Below are positions 16,945-26,661 of a stretch of DNA of 29,655 nt, piece after piece. A model generated the notes under the pieces. That model was not told the origin of the DNA. It did not search any database and was given only the letters and a program-made list of their open reading frames with translations. Source of the stretch: Bacillota bacterium (GTDB lineage: Bacteria; Bacillota_A; Clostridia; Lachnospirales; Lachnospiraceae); the NCBI GenBank assembly GCA_023443925.1, contig JAEZSL010000262.1, positions 1 through 29,655 of the forward strand, written 5' to 3'. Positions within the stretch are counted from its first letter, which is position 1. Each line of letters starts with the position of its first letter. Made by a program: the position numbers and the translations under genes.

Positions 16945-18186
16945 ATGAAGGGAGAAAAAATGAGTAAGGAAATTTTAAACAACAAAAGAATAAGTTTATT
17001 ATTAGTAATCGTAATTTTGGTCACAACTATTTTTATTCCGTCGTCGGTCAGAGCATCTGCAACGACGAGTAATAAAATTAAACTGTACAATTTTATCAAA
17101 TTAACGGTCGAGGCAACCGGCCTGGAAGTAGAAACAACATACCTAAACGCTGCTTTAAAAGCCGGAATTGTCAAAGAAGGAGATTTTTTAGATTACAGTA
17201 CATATACAACCAGGACGGATGCAGCCGTTATTCTGAATCGGGCAGATGAATATCTTTATGGAGATAAAGTAGATCCGGATTTGCTTTCTGTAGTTTTAAG
17301 CAGCCGCATTTCGGATATATCAAAGATAACCAAGGATAAGAGAGAAGCCGTAGCCAAAATCTATGCAAAAGGCTTTGTAAAAGGTTACAGCAATGGATAT
17401 TACATAAAAAGTCGGGAGTACCGAGGTAGTGAATATATGACTACTGCAGGTGCAAAGAATGTAATCAGTATGCTAAAGGATACGAAGAAAAGGGCAAAAT
17501 TAAGCCCGGACGGGCAACTAATCCGTACAACCAATTTACCGAAGAATGCAAAGGATTACGAGTATATTCTGGAGACTTATCCAAATTCATTTTATGAAAT
17601 GAAGTTTTTATACCAACGCAATAAGTATTCGTTTGATCCAGTAGAATTAATTCATTACGCAAACCCATTAAGGTTTAAAGATATCAGTTTCCATGGTGGA
17701 GATATGCAGAAAGTATTAGACCAATATAAGGATAAATGGATGGAAAGGGTAGAGACAAATTTAAATAGTCGTTTGAATGTTGATTACCGCACCGTTGATA
17801 ATGAATGGATAAATACATTAAGAGGAACTTATGTACAGCATGGTGTTGCATATAATGATAAAGAGATTATCGATGATATAAAAGATTATGTAAAACATGT
17901 AAAGAGTAATAAAATCATAATTCAAAGTAAAATAGTTGCAGTGGAACCGTCAACACTATATAAGAATATGACTTACTATGTTCGAGCATATGTAAAATTT
18001 AAGATAACATATAACGGATCAAAGTTAAAGGCAGAAGATCTGATTTATGGTAATCGTATAGCGTTGGTAGGCCTTAAGAAGAATACTTGGTTTGAGGGTA
18101 TTTATGATATTCAAATAGGGACAATTAATGGGTCTAGTAATGGATGTGATTATTATGTTACAAATGATGCTCTTGTCGATTATTGA
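16945..18186 (+). CDS. Exported protein with S-layer-homology-like N-terminal region
   Basis: A 413-residue protein with a signal peptide (cleavage probably after VRA, near residue 37). Residues about 50-185 resemble two to three SLH-type repeats, seen as a helix, then AALKAGIV, then TRTDAAVILNRADEYL, and later KIYAKGFVKGYSNG followed by MTTAGAKNVISML. SLH domains bind secondary cell-wall polymers, so the protein may be held on the wall. The C-terminal half has no recognised domain. Two starts are possible: ATG 16945 with GAGGGG upstream, or ATG 16960 with AGGGAG five bases away; both keep the signal peptide. The next gene follows four bases after the stop, so the pair is probably made together. 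Confidence 0.6.
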   Translation: MKGEKMSKEILNNKRISLLLVIVILVTTIFIPSSVRASATTSNKIKLYNFIKLTVEATGLEVETTYLNAALKAGIVKEGDFLDYSTYTTRTDAAVILNRADEYLYGDKVDPDLLSVVLSSRISDISKITKDKREAVAKIYAKGFVKGYSNGYYIKSREYRGSEYMTTAGAKNVISMLKDTKKRAKLSPDGQLIRTTNLPKNAKDYEYILETYPNSFYEMKFLYQRNKYSFDPVELIHYANPLRFKDISFHGGDMQKVLDQYKDKWMERVETNLNSRLNVDYRTVDNEWINTLRGTYVQHGVAYNDKEIIDDIKDYVKHVKSNKIIIQSKIVAVEPSTLYKNMTYYVRAYVKFKITYNGSKLKAEDLIYGNRIALVGLKKNTWFEGIYDIQIGTINGSSNGCDYYVTNDALVDY

Positions 18187-18190
18187 TTGG

Positions 18191-21100
18191 ATGAATAATT
18201 TGAGTCAAAGTTTAAGTAGGTTGACAAGTAAAATATTAATCGTTTCTTTTATACTATTATTTTTATCAATTCTACCAACACTTAAGGTAGAAGCGGCGGC
18301 AGATGCTGTGATGTTAGACGATGGAAATTTTTACTTTACTACTACTGATACAGCAGCTACCACCAATATAACATGGGAAACAATTGGTTTTACAGTCCGG
18401 AGAGAGATAACGGGAGGGAATCCGTTAATAGATAAAAATTATGCTACGTTTATGCTTCAACCAAAACAAAAGGTTGAAGGGGGTACTGGTTCTGATGGTA
18501 AGAAAGAAGTAACCTTTTACTTAACAAAAGCCCAGGTAAATAAAGCATTAAAAGATACACACTTAGAAACTATAAAGAATAAGGATGATCTCTATCTTAA
18601 TGGAATTATTAAGGTTAAAAATGGGACAAAAACAAAGGATACATATTATACACTAGAAGGAATCAAAAATGCAGAAGCTTGGATAGATGATTCAACTTTT
18701 GAACAACGTTTTGACAGACATATTACTTATAACGCTGGAAACCAAAAGTATCCGGTAACGATTAACTATCAATTGTATCAAAGTGGTAATTATATAGATG
18801 TTGGGACTAAAGATTGCGGAGAATTTCAGAATCAAGCCGAGTTTAAATTGACTTCAGCAAATGTAGAGAATACGAAGGAGTATTGTGGTGAAACATATTA
18901 CTTATACCGTACATATTATCAAAACCTGCCTAAGGAAACAAAGCTCGGTAATCGTAAAACTTCAGTTGATAAAAATAAATTTCCGGATCAATATGCGAAT
19001 GAATTAAAGTATATCCGGGATGACAGAGATATTCGAGTAACAGGAGCTAAAGAAGGGGACAGTTTAAATATATTCGCTATATACCGTAGATATCCGGAAA
19101 GAGAAGACAGCGAGAATGTCGATGAAATAACAAAAGAATATGAAGAAACGGATCCAACGGCAGTCCTAAGAGCAGATGCAAGGGGAAATGAATCTTATGA
19201 TGTGGAAGAAGGAATACCTGGAACAGAATCTTTATATGCCAATGCTTTTACTAGTAAATATCTTGCTGGCTCCACTTTTATTCGAAAATATGGCACGAAG
19301 TATTATACCGTCAATGTTAAAAAAACATACAATCTCCACTGGATAACAACAGAAACGACGGAGTCAGGAGAAAACACAACAGTTGAACATACGTCAACCA
19401 GTAATATGACATATACCTATAACATTCCAAGAGATTTTTCCTATTGGTATATATTAAAACTAGGGGTGTTTGGCATTGATATGGCTTCATTGGAAAATGC
19501 AGCTTTGCCCGGAGGAGGTGTTTTGCTTCGGCCGACAGGCTATAGCCCTCCCACAGTAGAATATACGAATACAGACCGGGAAGAACTTCACCTGATCGAA
19601 CCAAACGCTGTAATTACAGTTGATTTAGGTTCAGAAACTGTGAATTCAAGTAGTATACCAAGCAGAGAATACCGGAGTACTGCAGAGGCAAATGTACCGC
19701 AAATAAAATGTAAGAACGATAAGCTTATATTTAACGGTGCAACAATTATGAGCGATACAATAAAAGAGAAGGCAGCTGATATACCGCTTGAGATACCCTC
19801 CGGATTAGAGGAAATTGATGAAAATGTCCTTAATGCATCAAATCTTATCATACCAGGTACCAGGGCAAATGGAGTATATGAGACAACCGGAGTACTAAGA
19901 TATAAAGCAATAGCAGATATAAGACCGGCACCGGTTAAAACAGTTTATGACTTAGATGTAAATAGTGTGGTAGTACATACTCCTACGGTCTGTGATGCCA
20001 GAATCCAAAATAACTATCAGGATAATCAGATGATAAATCCGGATAAGAGCAGGGCATCTTTGGTTCTGGACAGACCTTTTTATGTAACCTTGCCGACAAC
20101 CGGTAATCACCGAGATATTTTGGGATATGGATACCGGGATTATGAGAAATATATCGCAACCAGGCAAGTGATGTTCCCCTTTGATGTTTATCGTGGCAGT
20201 TCTTTTTCAAGTGGTACGTTTATTCCAGAAGGTACCTGGACAAGTGTTGGAGAAAACACACAGTTTTACCTCCCGACCTGGGTAAATGAAGGTAAACATA
20301 TCGTTAATTTCCGCAGTGCAGCAATAAATTCTGCGGCTAATAATGGCAGCAGTAAAACAGAGTCCCTGGCAAATACCGAATTAGAAAACTATGTGGCAAC
20401 GGATACGGCAAATGTGGAAGTATCCGGACGTATATATGGTTTTAATCTATATGATATATCGGATTATCCAATCTGGCAGGATGTATTCCGTATCCCCAAT
20501 TCTTTATCGTTGACCGGTTTTAAATACACGGTTGGAGATAAAGATCAAAACGGCAGCAGTAACGGTAATAATGCTAAATATACTTTAGCATTGGTAAACG
20601 GTGTTCACCCCAAAAATAGTAACATCGGCGCTTTAAAGACCGGTTATGTAACCAGGTTTAACCTAAAAACCATTGGTAATATGTTTGGAGATAATGATTA
20701 TGTAAGAATTATCCCGACATTTTACTATGTAGACAGCACCGGAAAGAACCGGCAGGAAGTAGATCTTTATTATTCAGAATCTATAAACGGTAAGAAGCAG
20801 CAGATGGTGAAAATGGGCAGTACCATGGACTTGGAAAATAAAAAGTCCCTAAGGACCGGAGATCCTTACCTGGCAATACCGGATGAAGCTTTAAATCAGA
20901 CCGCTTATTATCAGGGAATCCCTCAAAAGGAATGGAACGCTCAATTAAAGAATATTTATACCTATACGAATATCATGCTGCCCGGAAGTTTGCGTACCTT
21001 TGTTGGTTATGTTCCAAATATCCCGGCCGGTGTGACTGGGCAAGCGGTGGGGAAAAGTGTTCAAAACTGGTATGGAGAGTATTATTTACCAAGTGAAATT

Positions 21101-21424
21101 CATACGGTTCCAAAAAATTATGATGTCATGGAATACATAAAACAACATGGTGGTTTAAATTATAAAGAATCTTTCTGGTTAAAGGGTGGTTATGTTGTTG
21201 TTAACTTTCAAATAGAAACAGTTCAAAATGGAGAAAGACACTTAAGCTATATTAATGCGGAGAATGCTAATTCCGGTTATTGTAACATGTGGAAACGAGA
21301 GGGTTACCAATATACGAAAGTCGATAATAAAGGTAATAAATTTAACTTTAAAGACGGAGACTATGTCTTATATTATACTGACAAATCAGTTTCGCAAGAT
21401 TATATATCCGGTGGTACCCATTAA
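18191..21424 (+). CDS. Large secreted protein of unknown function
   Basis: A 1077-residue exported protein with a clear signal peptide (hydrophobic core about residues 15-31, likely cut near VEA/AA). I see no catalytic motif, sorting signal or transmembrane segment in the rest. It reads as a chain of beta-rich extracellular domains rich in Y, N, T and D. Similar very large, uncharacterised secreted proteins occur in Lachnospiraceae; I cannot name the family with confidence. The frame is open back to 18128, inside the previous gene. I chose ATG 18191 because it gives a well-formed signal peptide four bases after that stop, although it lacks a strong binding site and probably relies on coupling. 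The close pairing with the SLH-like protein suggests a joint surface complex. Confidence 0.65.
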   Translation: MNNLSQSLSRLTSKILIVSFILLFLSILPTLKVEAAADAVMLDDGNFYFTTTDTAATTNITWETIGFTVRREITGGNPLIDKNYATFMLQPKQKVEGGTGSDGKKEVTFYLTKAQVNKALKDTHLETIKNKDDLYLNGIIKVKNGTKTKDTYYTLEGIKNAEAWIDDSTFEQRFDRHITYNAGNQKYPVTINYQLYQSGNYIDVGTKDCGEFQNQAEFKLTSANVENTKEYCGETYYLYRTYYQNLPKETKLGNRKTSVDKNKFPDQYANELKYIRDDRDIRVTGAKEGDSLNIFAIYRRYPEREDSENVDEITKEYEETDPTAVLRADARGNESYDVEEGIPGTESLYANAFTSKYLAGSTFIRKYGTKYYTVNVKKTYNLHWITTETTESGENTTVEHTSTSNMTYTYNIPRDFSYWYILKLGVFGIDMASLENAALPGGGVLLRPTGYSPPTVEYTNTDREELHLIEPNAVITVDLGSETVNSSSIPSREYRSTAEANVPQIKCKNDKLIFNGATIMSDTIKEKAADIPLEIPSGLEEIDENVLNASNLIIPGTRANGVYETTGVLRYKAIADIRPAPVKTVYDLDVNSVVVHTPTVCDARIQNNYQDNQMINPDKSRASLVLDRPFYVTLPTTGNHRDILGYGYRDYEKYIATRQVMFPFDVYRGSSFSSGTFIPEGTWTSVGENTQFYLPTWVNEGKHIVNFRSAAINSAANNGSSKTESLANTELENYVATDTANVEVSGRIYGFNLYDISDYPIWQDVFRIPNSLSLTGFKYTVGDKDQNGSSNGNNAKYTLALVNGVHPKNSNIGALKTGYVTRFNLKTIGNMFGDNDYVRIIPTFYYVDSTGKNRQEVDLYYSESINGKKQQMVKMGSTMDLENKKSLRTGDPYLAIPDEALNQTAYYQGIPQKEWNAQLKNIYTYTNIMLPGSLRTFVGYVPNIPAGVTGQAVGKSVQNWYGEYYLPSEIHTVPKNYDVMEYIKQHGGLNYKESFWLKGGYVVVNFQIETVQNGERHLSYINAENANSGYCNMWKREGYQYTKVDNKGNKFNFKDGDYVLYYTDKSVSQDYISGGTH

Positions 21425-21532
21425 ATGAATTTATGGTAGGAAAATTATTGGAGAAGCAGGATGTGTAAAGACAAGATATTAAGTGGATAATACGGGATTT
21501 TCTCAGAATGGGTTTTCATTAATATTAACATT

Positions 21533-21568
21533 AACAAGGTGATTGTGCAACTGCACAATCACCTTGTT
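21533..21568. terminator. Strong hairpin terminator after the secreted-protein pair
   Basis: A perfect 17-bp inverted repeat: AACAAGGTGATTGTGCA (21533-21549) and its complement at 21552-21568, with an effective loop of four bases. It lies about 110 bases after the stop at 21424. The U-tract is short (TTGTTTCCC), but the stem is the most stable in the window. It could serve in either direction, though genes on both sides run rightward. Confidence 0.65.
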
Positions 21569-21700
21569 TCCCATATTAATAATATCATAAATAGCTCTCA
21601 TTTTCAAGACTGTTATTCTGAATAGGGTTGTGCTAGAGTTATTTACAACGGTTTTGGAGATGATATTCCTGCCGATTTTAAATAAGGGGTGGTTCTTATA

Positions 21701-23851
21701 ATGGAAAATAATCAGTCTGATTTAAAATTTGAATTAAAAAGGTTAGAAGAAACGATATCTTTGGCAAAAAAACAGCTGAATCATGAAAAACAGAGAAACG
21801 TGGACAATAAGGCAGCAATTATTTCTGCCAAAAAAGAGTTACGTGAAAATAGCTCACATTCCATAGGGAGTCTTTGGTCTTCTGATGGTTTTGAAGCCCT
21901 TGCAGAAATAAATCAATATGCAAATCCCATTACAGATAAAATCATTGATTATGAGGAAGTTGAGAACAAAATAGCACGTCTGGAAAAATTAATTCAATCG
22001 CCGTATTTTGCTCGGATTGATTTTAAATTTGAAGGAGATGATATATTTGAAAAAATATATATCGGACGATCTTCCTTAATGAAAGACAACTCATATGATA
22101 TGTTTGTTTATGACTGGAGGTCACCAATAGCAAGCGTTTTTTACCGTTTTGTAACGGGTCAGGCATTTTATGATGCACCTGCGGGGAGGATAACAGGGGA
22201 GGTTAGCCTAAAACGCCAGTATGAAATAAATAAAGGCGTATTGGAATATTTTTTTGATGCTGATGTTCAAATTGTAGATGAATTTCTGAGAAAATTATTG
22301 TCCCAAAATAACTCATCCAAAATGAAAACCATAGTAGAAACCATACAGAAAGAACAAGATATTGTTATTAGAGATATGGATAATGATTTAATGATGGTGC
22401 AGGGAGTGGCAGGAAGCGGAAAGACTTCAATCGCTCTTCACAGAGCAGCATATCTTATGTATCAAGGTTTGTCAACTAAGCTGTCCGCTAATAATATAAT
22501 AATAATTTCACCAAACACAATATTTGAACAGTATATTTCTAACGTAATACCTGAACTTGGAGAAAATAATGTTGTATCCGTAGTATTCGAAGAAATGCTT
22601 GCCGATATATTGCAAAACCAACGGATCCAGTCAAGAAATCAATTTTTAGAAAACTTAATCACAAGCACAGGGTACCGTAATATTATAAAAAACAGCATTG
22701 AATTTAAAACTTCCCGCCAATTTATAGAGATGCTAAATCTATATATTTGTGATATCCCGAATAAATGGATTGAATTTGAGGATGTGTATTATGATGGGGA
22801 GTTTATTGTAAGTAAAGAAATCCTAAAGGAGAAAATAGCAGGAAGAAAAGATACTCCGTTAGGGGTGAATTTAAAGCATTTGGAGAATTTTGTTTTTGAT
22901 TTAATATATGATTTAAAGAAAATTCGTATAATGAATTCAGTGAGAAAAGAAATACTGAAATTTACCGAACTTAATATTTTAGAGCTGTACAGAAAATTAA
23001 TTGAAGACAGAGAATATTTTTATATTTTAGCAAAAGGTTTTGAGATTCCCGAATGCATCGAAGATATTTTACTATATACAAAGGAAAATTTAGATTCAAA
23101 TCTTTTATACTATGATGATGCAGCGGTTCTTGCCTATTTGAAATTAAAGATATATGGAGTTAATGAATATAAAAATATAAAACAAGTGGTAATTGATGAA
23201 GCGCAAGATTATTATCATCTTCATTATGAAATATTTAATTTATTGTTTGCAAATTCAAAGTTTACGATTTTGGGGGATATAAACCAAACCCTCGAAAAAA
23301 AGGAAGATTTGATGCTTTACGAACAAATAAGAAAAACATTAAACAAGAAAAAATCATCACTTGCTACTATGGATAAAAGTTTTCGCTGTACAAATGAAAT
23401 TCTAACTTATAGTTCTAAATTCATAGAGCAAAGTATGGAAATAAAAAGCTTTAACCGAAAAGGGGATGAGCCAAAAATTTACGTGGGGGATAGCCAATTA
23501 TCCTTTAACGATATGCTTATTTCCGAAATTAAATATTGTTTAGAAAAAGGATACCAGTCTATTGGTCTAATCTGTAAAACTGAAAAAAATGCGCTTTCCC
23601 TGTTTGCGTCTTTAAAAGACAGACTTGATGTTCAAATAATAAAAAATGAGAGTACAGCAGATTTACAAGGTGTATTTATTATACCTGTATATATGTCAAA
23701 AGGGCTTGAGTTTGATGCTGTTTTAATTTGTGACACTGATAGCATAAATTATCACAGTGAAGATGATAAAAAATTATTATACATTGCAAGTACAAGAGCA
23801 CTTCACAGGCTTAATTTGTTCTGTAAAGGAGAGGCTAGTTCGTTGCTATAA
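21701..23851 (+). CDS. helD: HelD-like UvrD/Rep-family helicase (RNA polymerase-associated type)
   Basis: A 716-residue superfamily 1 helicase with the layout of HelD. That factor binds RNA polymerase and helps release it from DNA and nucleic acids using ATP. An N-terminal coiled coil (about residues 1-45) is followed by YDWRSPIASVFYRF, typical of HelD. Walker A is GVAGSGKT at 235-242 (lysine 241), Walker B is IDEAQD at 498-503, and late motifs are MSKGLEFDAVLICDTD and LLYIASTRALHRL. ATG 21701 is preferred because AAGGGGTGG lies eight bases upstream; an in-frame GTG at 21689 overlaps that site. It appears to be transcribed alone. Family membership is secure; the precise HelD subclass is not. 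Confidence 0.85.
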   Translation: MENNQSDLKFELKRLEETISLAKKQLNHEKQRNVDNKAAIISAKKELRENSSHSIGSLWSSDGFEALAEINQYANPITDKIIDYEEVENKIARLEKLIQSPYFARIDFKFEGDDIFEKIYIGRSSLMKDNSYDMFVYDWRSPIASVFYRFVTGQAFYDAPAGRITGEVSLKRQYEINKGVLEYFFDADVQIVDEFLRKLLSQNNSSKMKTIVETIQKEQDIVIRDMDNDLMMVQGVAGSGKTSIALHRAAYLMYQGLSTKLSANNIIIISPNTIFEQYISNVIPELGENNVVSVVFEEMLADILQNQRIQSRNQFLENLITSTGYRNIIKNSIEFKTSRQFIEMLNLYICDIPNKWIEFEDVYYDGEFIVSKEILKEKIAGRKDTPLGVNLKHLENFVFDLIYDLKKIRIMNSVRKEILKFTELNILELYRKLIEDREYFYILAKGFEIPECIEDILLYTKENLDSNLLYYDDAAVLAYLKLKIYGVNEYKNIKQVVIDEAQDYYHLHYEIFNLLFANSKFTILGDINQTLEKKEDLMLYEQIRKTLNKKKSSLATMDKSFRCTNEILTYSSKFIEQSMEIKSFNRKGDEPKIYVGDSQLSFNDMLISEIKYCLEKGYQSIGLICKTEKNALSLFASLKDRLDVQIIKNESTADLQGVFIIPVYMSKGLEFDAVLICDTDSINYHSEDDKKLLYIASTRALHRLNLFCKGEASSLL

Positions 23852-23939
23852 TATTATAAGTAAAAGGAAATAAACCTTGTAATAGGGAAGATAGGGAAGA
23901 TTTTTCTTCTAATACGGCATTACTGGTTTCGTACTGGTT

Positions 23940-24025
23940 GTGCGTGAAATGGTAAATGGGTATCTTAAAGTAATCCCGTTAGGGTGGGAACTGACATAAG
24001 ACTCTCATGAGGGGATGGAATGACT
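23940..24025 (+). other. GC-richer non-coding segment, possible group II intron 5' remnant
   Basis: This stretch is richer in G and C than the DNA around it and carries short hairpins such as CCCGTTAGGG. It opens with GTGCG at 23940-23944, the usual first bases of bacterial group II introns, and the text recalls intron domain I. I find no domain V and no reverse transcriptase gene, so at most it is a truncated piece. The rest of 23852-24169 has no gene; a minor hairpin lies at 24148-24163. Confidence 0.25.
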
Positions 24026-24169
24026 ATTATTATCCGTTATATCACTTGCACATGCAGATATAGAGTGAAGATAAAAAGTGTAATATAGAGAGTACAGATA
24101 GAGTTTTCCAGGGTAATAAAAATATCTTTTTGAAAAGCAAAAAGAATGAAGAACAAATGTTCTTTTTGG

Positions 24170-24198
24170 TTGACTATTTATATCAGTTGTCTTATAAT
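24170..24198 (+). promoter_or_regulatory. Near-consensus sigma-A promoter
   Basis: TTGACT (24170-24175), a 17-base spacer, TATAAT (24193-24198): the best vegetative promoter match in the window. It should drive the nucleotidyltransferase-like gene at 24287 with a leader of about 80 bases. A small hairpin just before it (AAGAAC 24150-24155, GTTCTT 24159-24164) may end upstream transcripts. Confidence 0.75.
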
Positions 24199-24286
24199 TT
24201 AACTAAATACAAACTCAAAAAAACCAATAACAATGCCAATGGTGCATATAAAAAAGTACCGTTGGCAGCGTAAACGAGGTATGAAA

Positions 24287-24901
24287 ATGAATATAAGCAA
24301 CCAAGAGAGAAATGATAACAATAACAATTTGCATGAACAAATAAAAGATTTGGAGACCATTCTCTTTGCTAGTACTTTAATAAAAGAAACACTGCATCGA
24401 GCAAATACTGCGGGAATTAAAAATTATTACATCGGTGCAGGATGTATTGCCCAGACGGTTTGGAATTACCAGTTCCAAAAACCACTGGAGTATGGCATCA
24501 AAGATATTGACTTTGTATATTATGACAATCAGTCCCTTGATTATGAGGCCGAGGATCAGATAATAAACAAACTAAAAGAACTGTATAAAGACTTTCCAGT
24601 GGATATTGATGTGAAGAATCAGGCAAGAGTACATCTTTGGTATAGAGACCGCTTCGGGTACGAGATTGAACCATATGATTCACTGGAGTCGGCTATTAAT
24701 ACGTGGCCCACTACAGCAACTGCGATTGGTGTAAAGCTTGGCAGAGACAATATTTTTGAAGTTTATGCTCCCTATGGTTTATCAGATCTGTTTCATAAGA
24801 TTGTAAGGCCTAATAAAGTGCAGATAACAGAGAATGTATATAATAACAAGGTCTCTGCCTGGCTTAAAAAATGGCCTGAACTGACAGTTGTCCCATGGTA
24901 A
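24287..24901 (+). CDS. NTP_transf_6-type nucleotidyltransferase-like protein
   Basis: A 204-residue protein of the bacterial nucleotidyltransferase-like family once called DUF925. The fold signature is visible: GAGCIAQTVWNY, then KDIDFVYYD with acidic residues in the metal position, then VDIDVKNQARVHLWY, and a later SAINTWPTTATAIGVKLG. The cellular substrate of this family is not established. Start choice: GAGGT (24276-24280) is six bases before ATG 24287, while ATG 24281 abuts it and ATG 24233 has no site. The gene stands alone between a strong promoter and a bidirectional terminator shared with the convergent transporter gene. Confidence 0.75.
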   Translation: MNISNQERNDNNNNLHEQIKDLETILFASTLIKETLHRANTAGIKNYYIGAGCIAQTVWNYQFQKPLEYGIKDIDFVYYDNQSLDYEAEDQIINKLKELYKDFPVDIDVKNQARVHLWYRDRFGYEIEPYDSLESAINTWPTTATAIGVKLGRDNIFEVYAPYGLSDLFHKIVRPNKVQITENVYNNKVSAWLKKWPELTVVPW

Positions 24902-25095
24902 TTGAGTGTAATATTCTATAATTGCCACTAATATTTTTTAGTACTCAAATTTTTTCCTGCGCTTCAAATGCCGCTGACTATGACTGTACTCTGGCTTGTA
25001 TTAAGTTCCTTGTTATCACTAATCAATTAAAAAATTGCTGCTGCTTTATTAAAGGATAGAACGTATTTTAAATCTCTCAAACTATGAAGATTAAC

Positions 25096-25154
25096 AAAAC
25101 AGCTCTGGACTAAGTTAAATTCAAGATATCTTTAACTAGATCTGAGCTGTTTTT
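25096..25154. terminator. Bidirectional composite terminator between convergent genes
   Basis: Outer arms AAAACAGCTC (25096-25105) and GAGCTGTTTT (25144-25153) pair perfectly. Inner arms AGTTAAA (25113-25119) and TTTAACT (25131-25137) extend the fold. Read rightward it ends in TTTTT-type sequence after GAGCTG; read leftward it also ends in a T-run. It can therefore stop both the 24287 gene and the leftward 25162-26439 gene. Confidence 0.75.
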
Positions 25155-25161
25155 ATAAACA

Positions 25162-26439
25162 TTATTCTTCTGAAGTTATATCCGTTTCCGGCAGGATGAT
25201 AATGTGAACTTTATCAATTCGGTTCTTCTCTACCGAGTCCACCGCATAGATTACATTGTTGTCGGTTACGCTTTCACCGACTTCAGGTAAGTGGTCCAAA
25301 AGATAAATTAAATGACCTGCAATGGAATCATAATCATCGGATTCTAAATCTAAGTCAAGGACCTCATTAATTTCATCTAATTTAGTATTACCGTCTGCGA
25401 TGTATTCATTTTCACCAACCATTCTTATGGGGTCTTCTTCGTCATCATCATATTCATCCCGAATATCACCAACGATTTCTTCCAGCAGATCTTCCAGTGT
25501 AATCAATCCGGCTGTTGCACCGTATTCATCCAGGACTATGGCCAGGGCTATGGATTCTTTTCGCATTTCTATGAGTAATTCCGAGGTCTTTTTAAATTCG
25601 TAAGTAAAATAAGGATCTCTCATTATATTTTTTATACTGAAGTTTTCTTTTGTATCCTGATAAAAAAACAAGTCCTTTAAATTAATGATACCGATTACAT
25701 TATCCCTGGATTCACTGTAAACCGGCATTCTGGTATACTTATCAACGGAATATAGTTCAACAAGTTCATCATAGGTTAAGGATGCTTCGGCAAATACCAT
25801 ATCAACTCTGGGAACCATTACATCCTTGGCAAGTGAGTCACCAAAATCAACTATCTTGTTAATCATTCTCCGTTCTTCACTTTCAATTACGCCTTCTTCA
25901 TGACTTACTTCGACAATACTGCGTAATTCATCTTCTGTTATCACGGAGTTTTTGGCGTGGGGGTTAACATGAAAAATCATTAAAAATCCAAGGGAGAAAC
26001 GGTCAACTAAAAATATAAGGGGAGTCATTAATTTAGTTAACAGATAAATTATCCGTCCATAGCGCAAAGATAATTTTTCGGAATAAATGGTGGCAATGCT
26101 TTTGGGGGATATTTCTCCGAAAACTAATATTAGTATGGTTAGGATACCGGTAACAATACCGATTCCAATACTGTTATAATGATGTATGGCGAGAGCAGTA
26201 GCAATTGATGAGGCAGACAAATTGACAAGGGTATTGCCAATTAATATTGCACTTAACATCTTCGAAGGATTTTCTATCAGCTTGTTCACTAGTACAGCTT
26301 CTTTCACTTCGTCCTCCGCTAAGCTGCGGATTCTTAGTTTATTAACGGTAGTAAGGGCGGTTTCGGCTGATGAAAAAAATGCAGATAGCAGCAATAGAAC
26401 ACCTATTATTATCAGTTGCGTGACTTCACTCGAGTCCAA
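25162..26439 (-). CDS. CNNM/CorC-type membrane transporter with CBS pair (hemolysin-like family)
   Basis: A 425-residue protein of the DUF21-CBS-CorC family (CNNM/MpfA/YrkA type), linked to magnesium efflux and once called hemolysin-related. The N-terminal DUF21 region (about residues 1-180) has four hydrophobic stretches and the family signature SAFFSSAETALTT and FGEISPKSIA. Two CBS repeats (about 205-330) include KDVMVPRVDM, TRMPVYSES and ALAIVLDEYGATAGLITLED. An acidic linker (DDDEED) leads to the CorC/HlyC C-terminal domain. It starts with TTG at 26439, with AGGAGA seven bases upstream on the minus strand. It is a single gene, convergent with the nucleotidyltransferase. Ion identity is known for family members only. 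Confidence 0.85.
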   Translation of the reverse strand: MDSSEVTQLIIIGVLLLLSAFFSSAETALTTVNKLRIRSLAEDEVKEAVLVNKLIENPSKMLSAILIGNTLVNLSASSIATALAIHHYNSIGIGIVTGILTILILVFGEISPKSIATIYSEKLSLRYGRIIYLLTKLMTPLIFLVDRFSLGFLMIFHVNPHAKNSVITEDELRSIVEVSHEEGVIESEERRMINKIVDFGDSLAKDVMVPRVDMVFAEASLTYDELVELYSVDKYTRMPVYSESRDNVIGIINLKDLFFYQDTKENFSIKNIMRDPYFTYEFKKTSELLIEMRKESIALAIVLDEYGATAGLITLEDLLEEIVGDIRDEYDDDEEDPIRMVGENEYIADGNTKLDEINEVLDLDLESDDYDSIAGHLIYLLDHLPEVGESVTDNNVIYAVDSVEKNRIDKVHIIILPETDITSEE

Positions 26440-26498
26440 ATTATCATCTCCTAATTCATTATTGGCGGCATGTATAACGGTAAAATATCATGATGCTT

Positions 26499-26515
26499 CA
26501 CAATATGTAATTGTG
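26499..26515. promoter_or_regulatory. Short dyad upstream of the transporter gene
   Basis: CACAAT (26499-26504), five bases, ATTGTG (26510-26515), about 60 bases before the leftward start at 26439. The symmetry and spacing resemble a repressor site. Six pairs in AT-rich DNA is weak evidence. Confidence 0.25.
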
Positions 26516-26636
26516 TATTAAAGCTATGTTTGTCTGATTAATTCAGATGTCCCGTACAGGATTTAAATATAAAAATAAATAAATACTATTCTTTATAAAA
26601 TTTCCGGTTATAACAGCCTGAATATTACTGATAAAG

Positions 26637-26661
26637 AAATGTACTCTTTTTGAGTACATTT
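26637..26661. promoter_or_regulatory. Perfect 10-bp inverted repeat between divergent genes
   Basis: AAATGTACTC (26637-26646), loop TTTTT, GAGTACATTT (26652-26661). It lies in the 820-base gap between the leftward transporter and the rightward phospholipase-like gene. The GTACTC/GAGTAC core is less AT-biased than its surroundings. It could be an operator, or a leader hairpin if the transporter promoter lies farther right. Confidence 0.4.

Noticed and set aside
18128..18190. Earlier start for the large secreted protein
   Set aside because: It would overlap the previous gene by about 60 bases and put 21 extra, partly hydrophobic residues before the signal peptide; upstream binding sites are weak.
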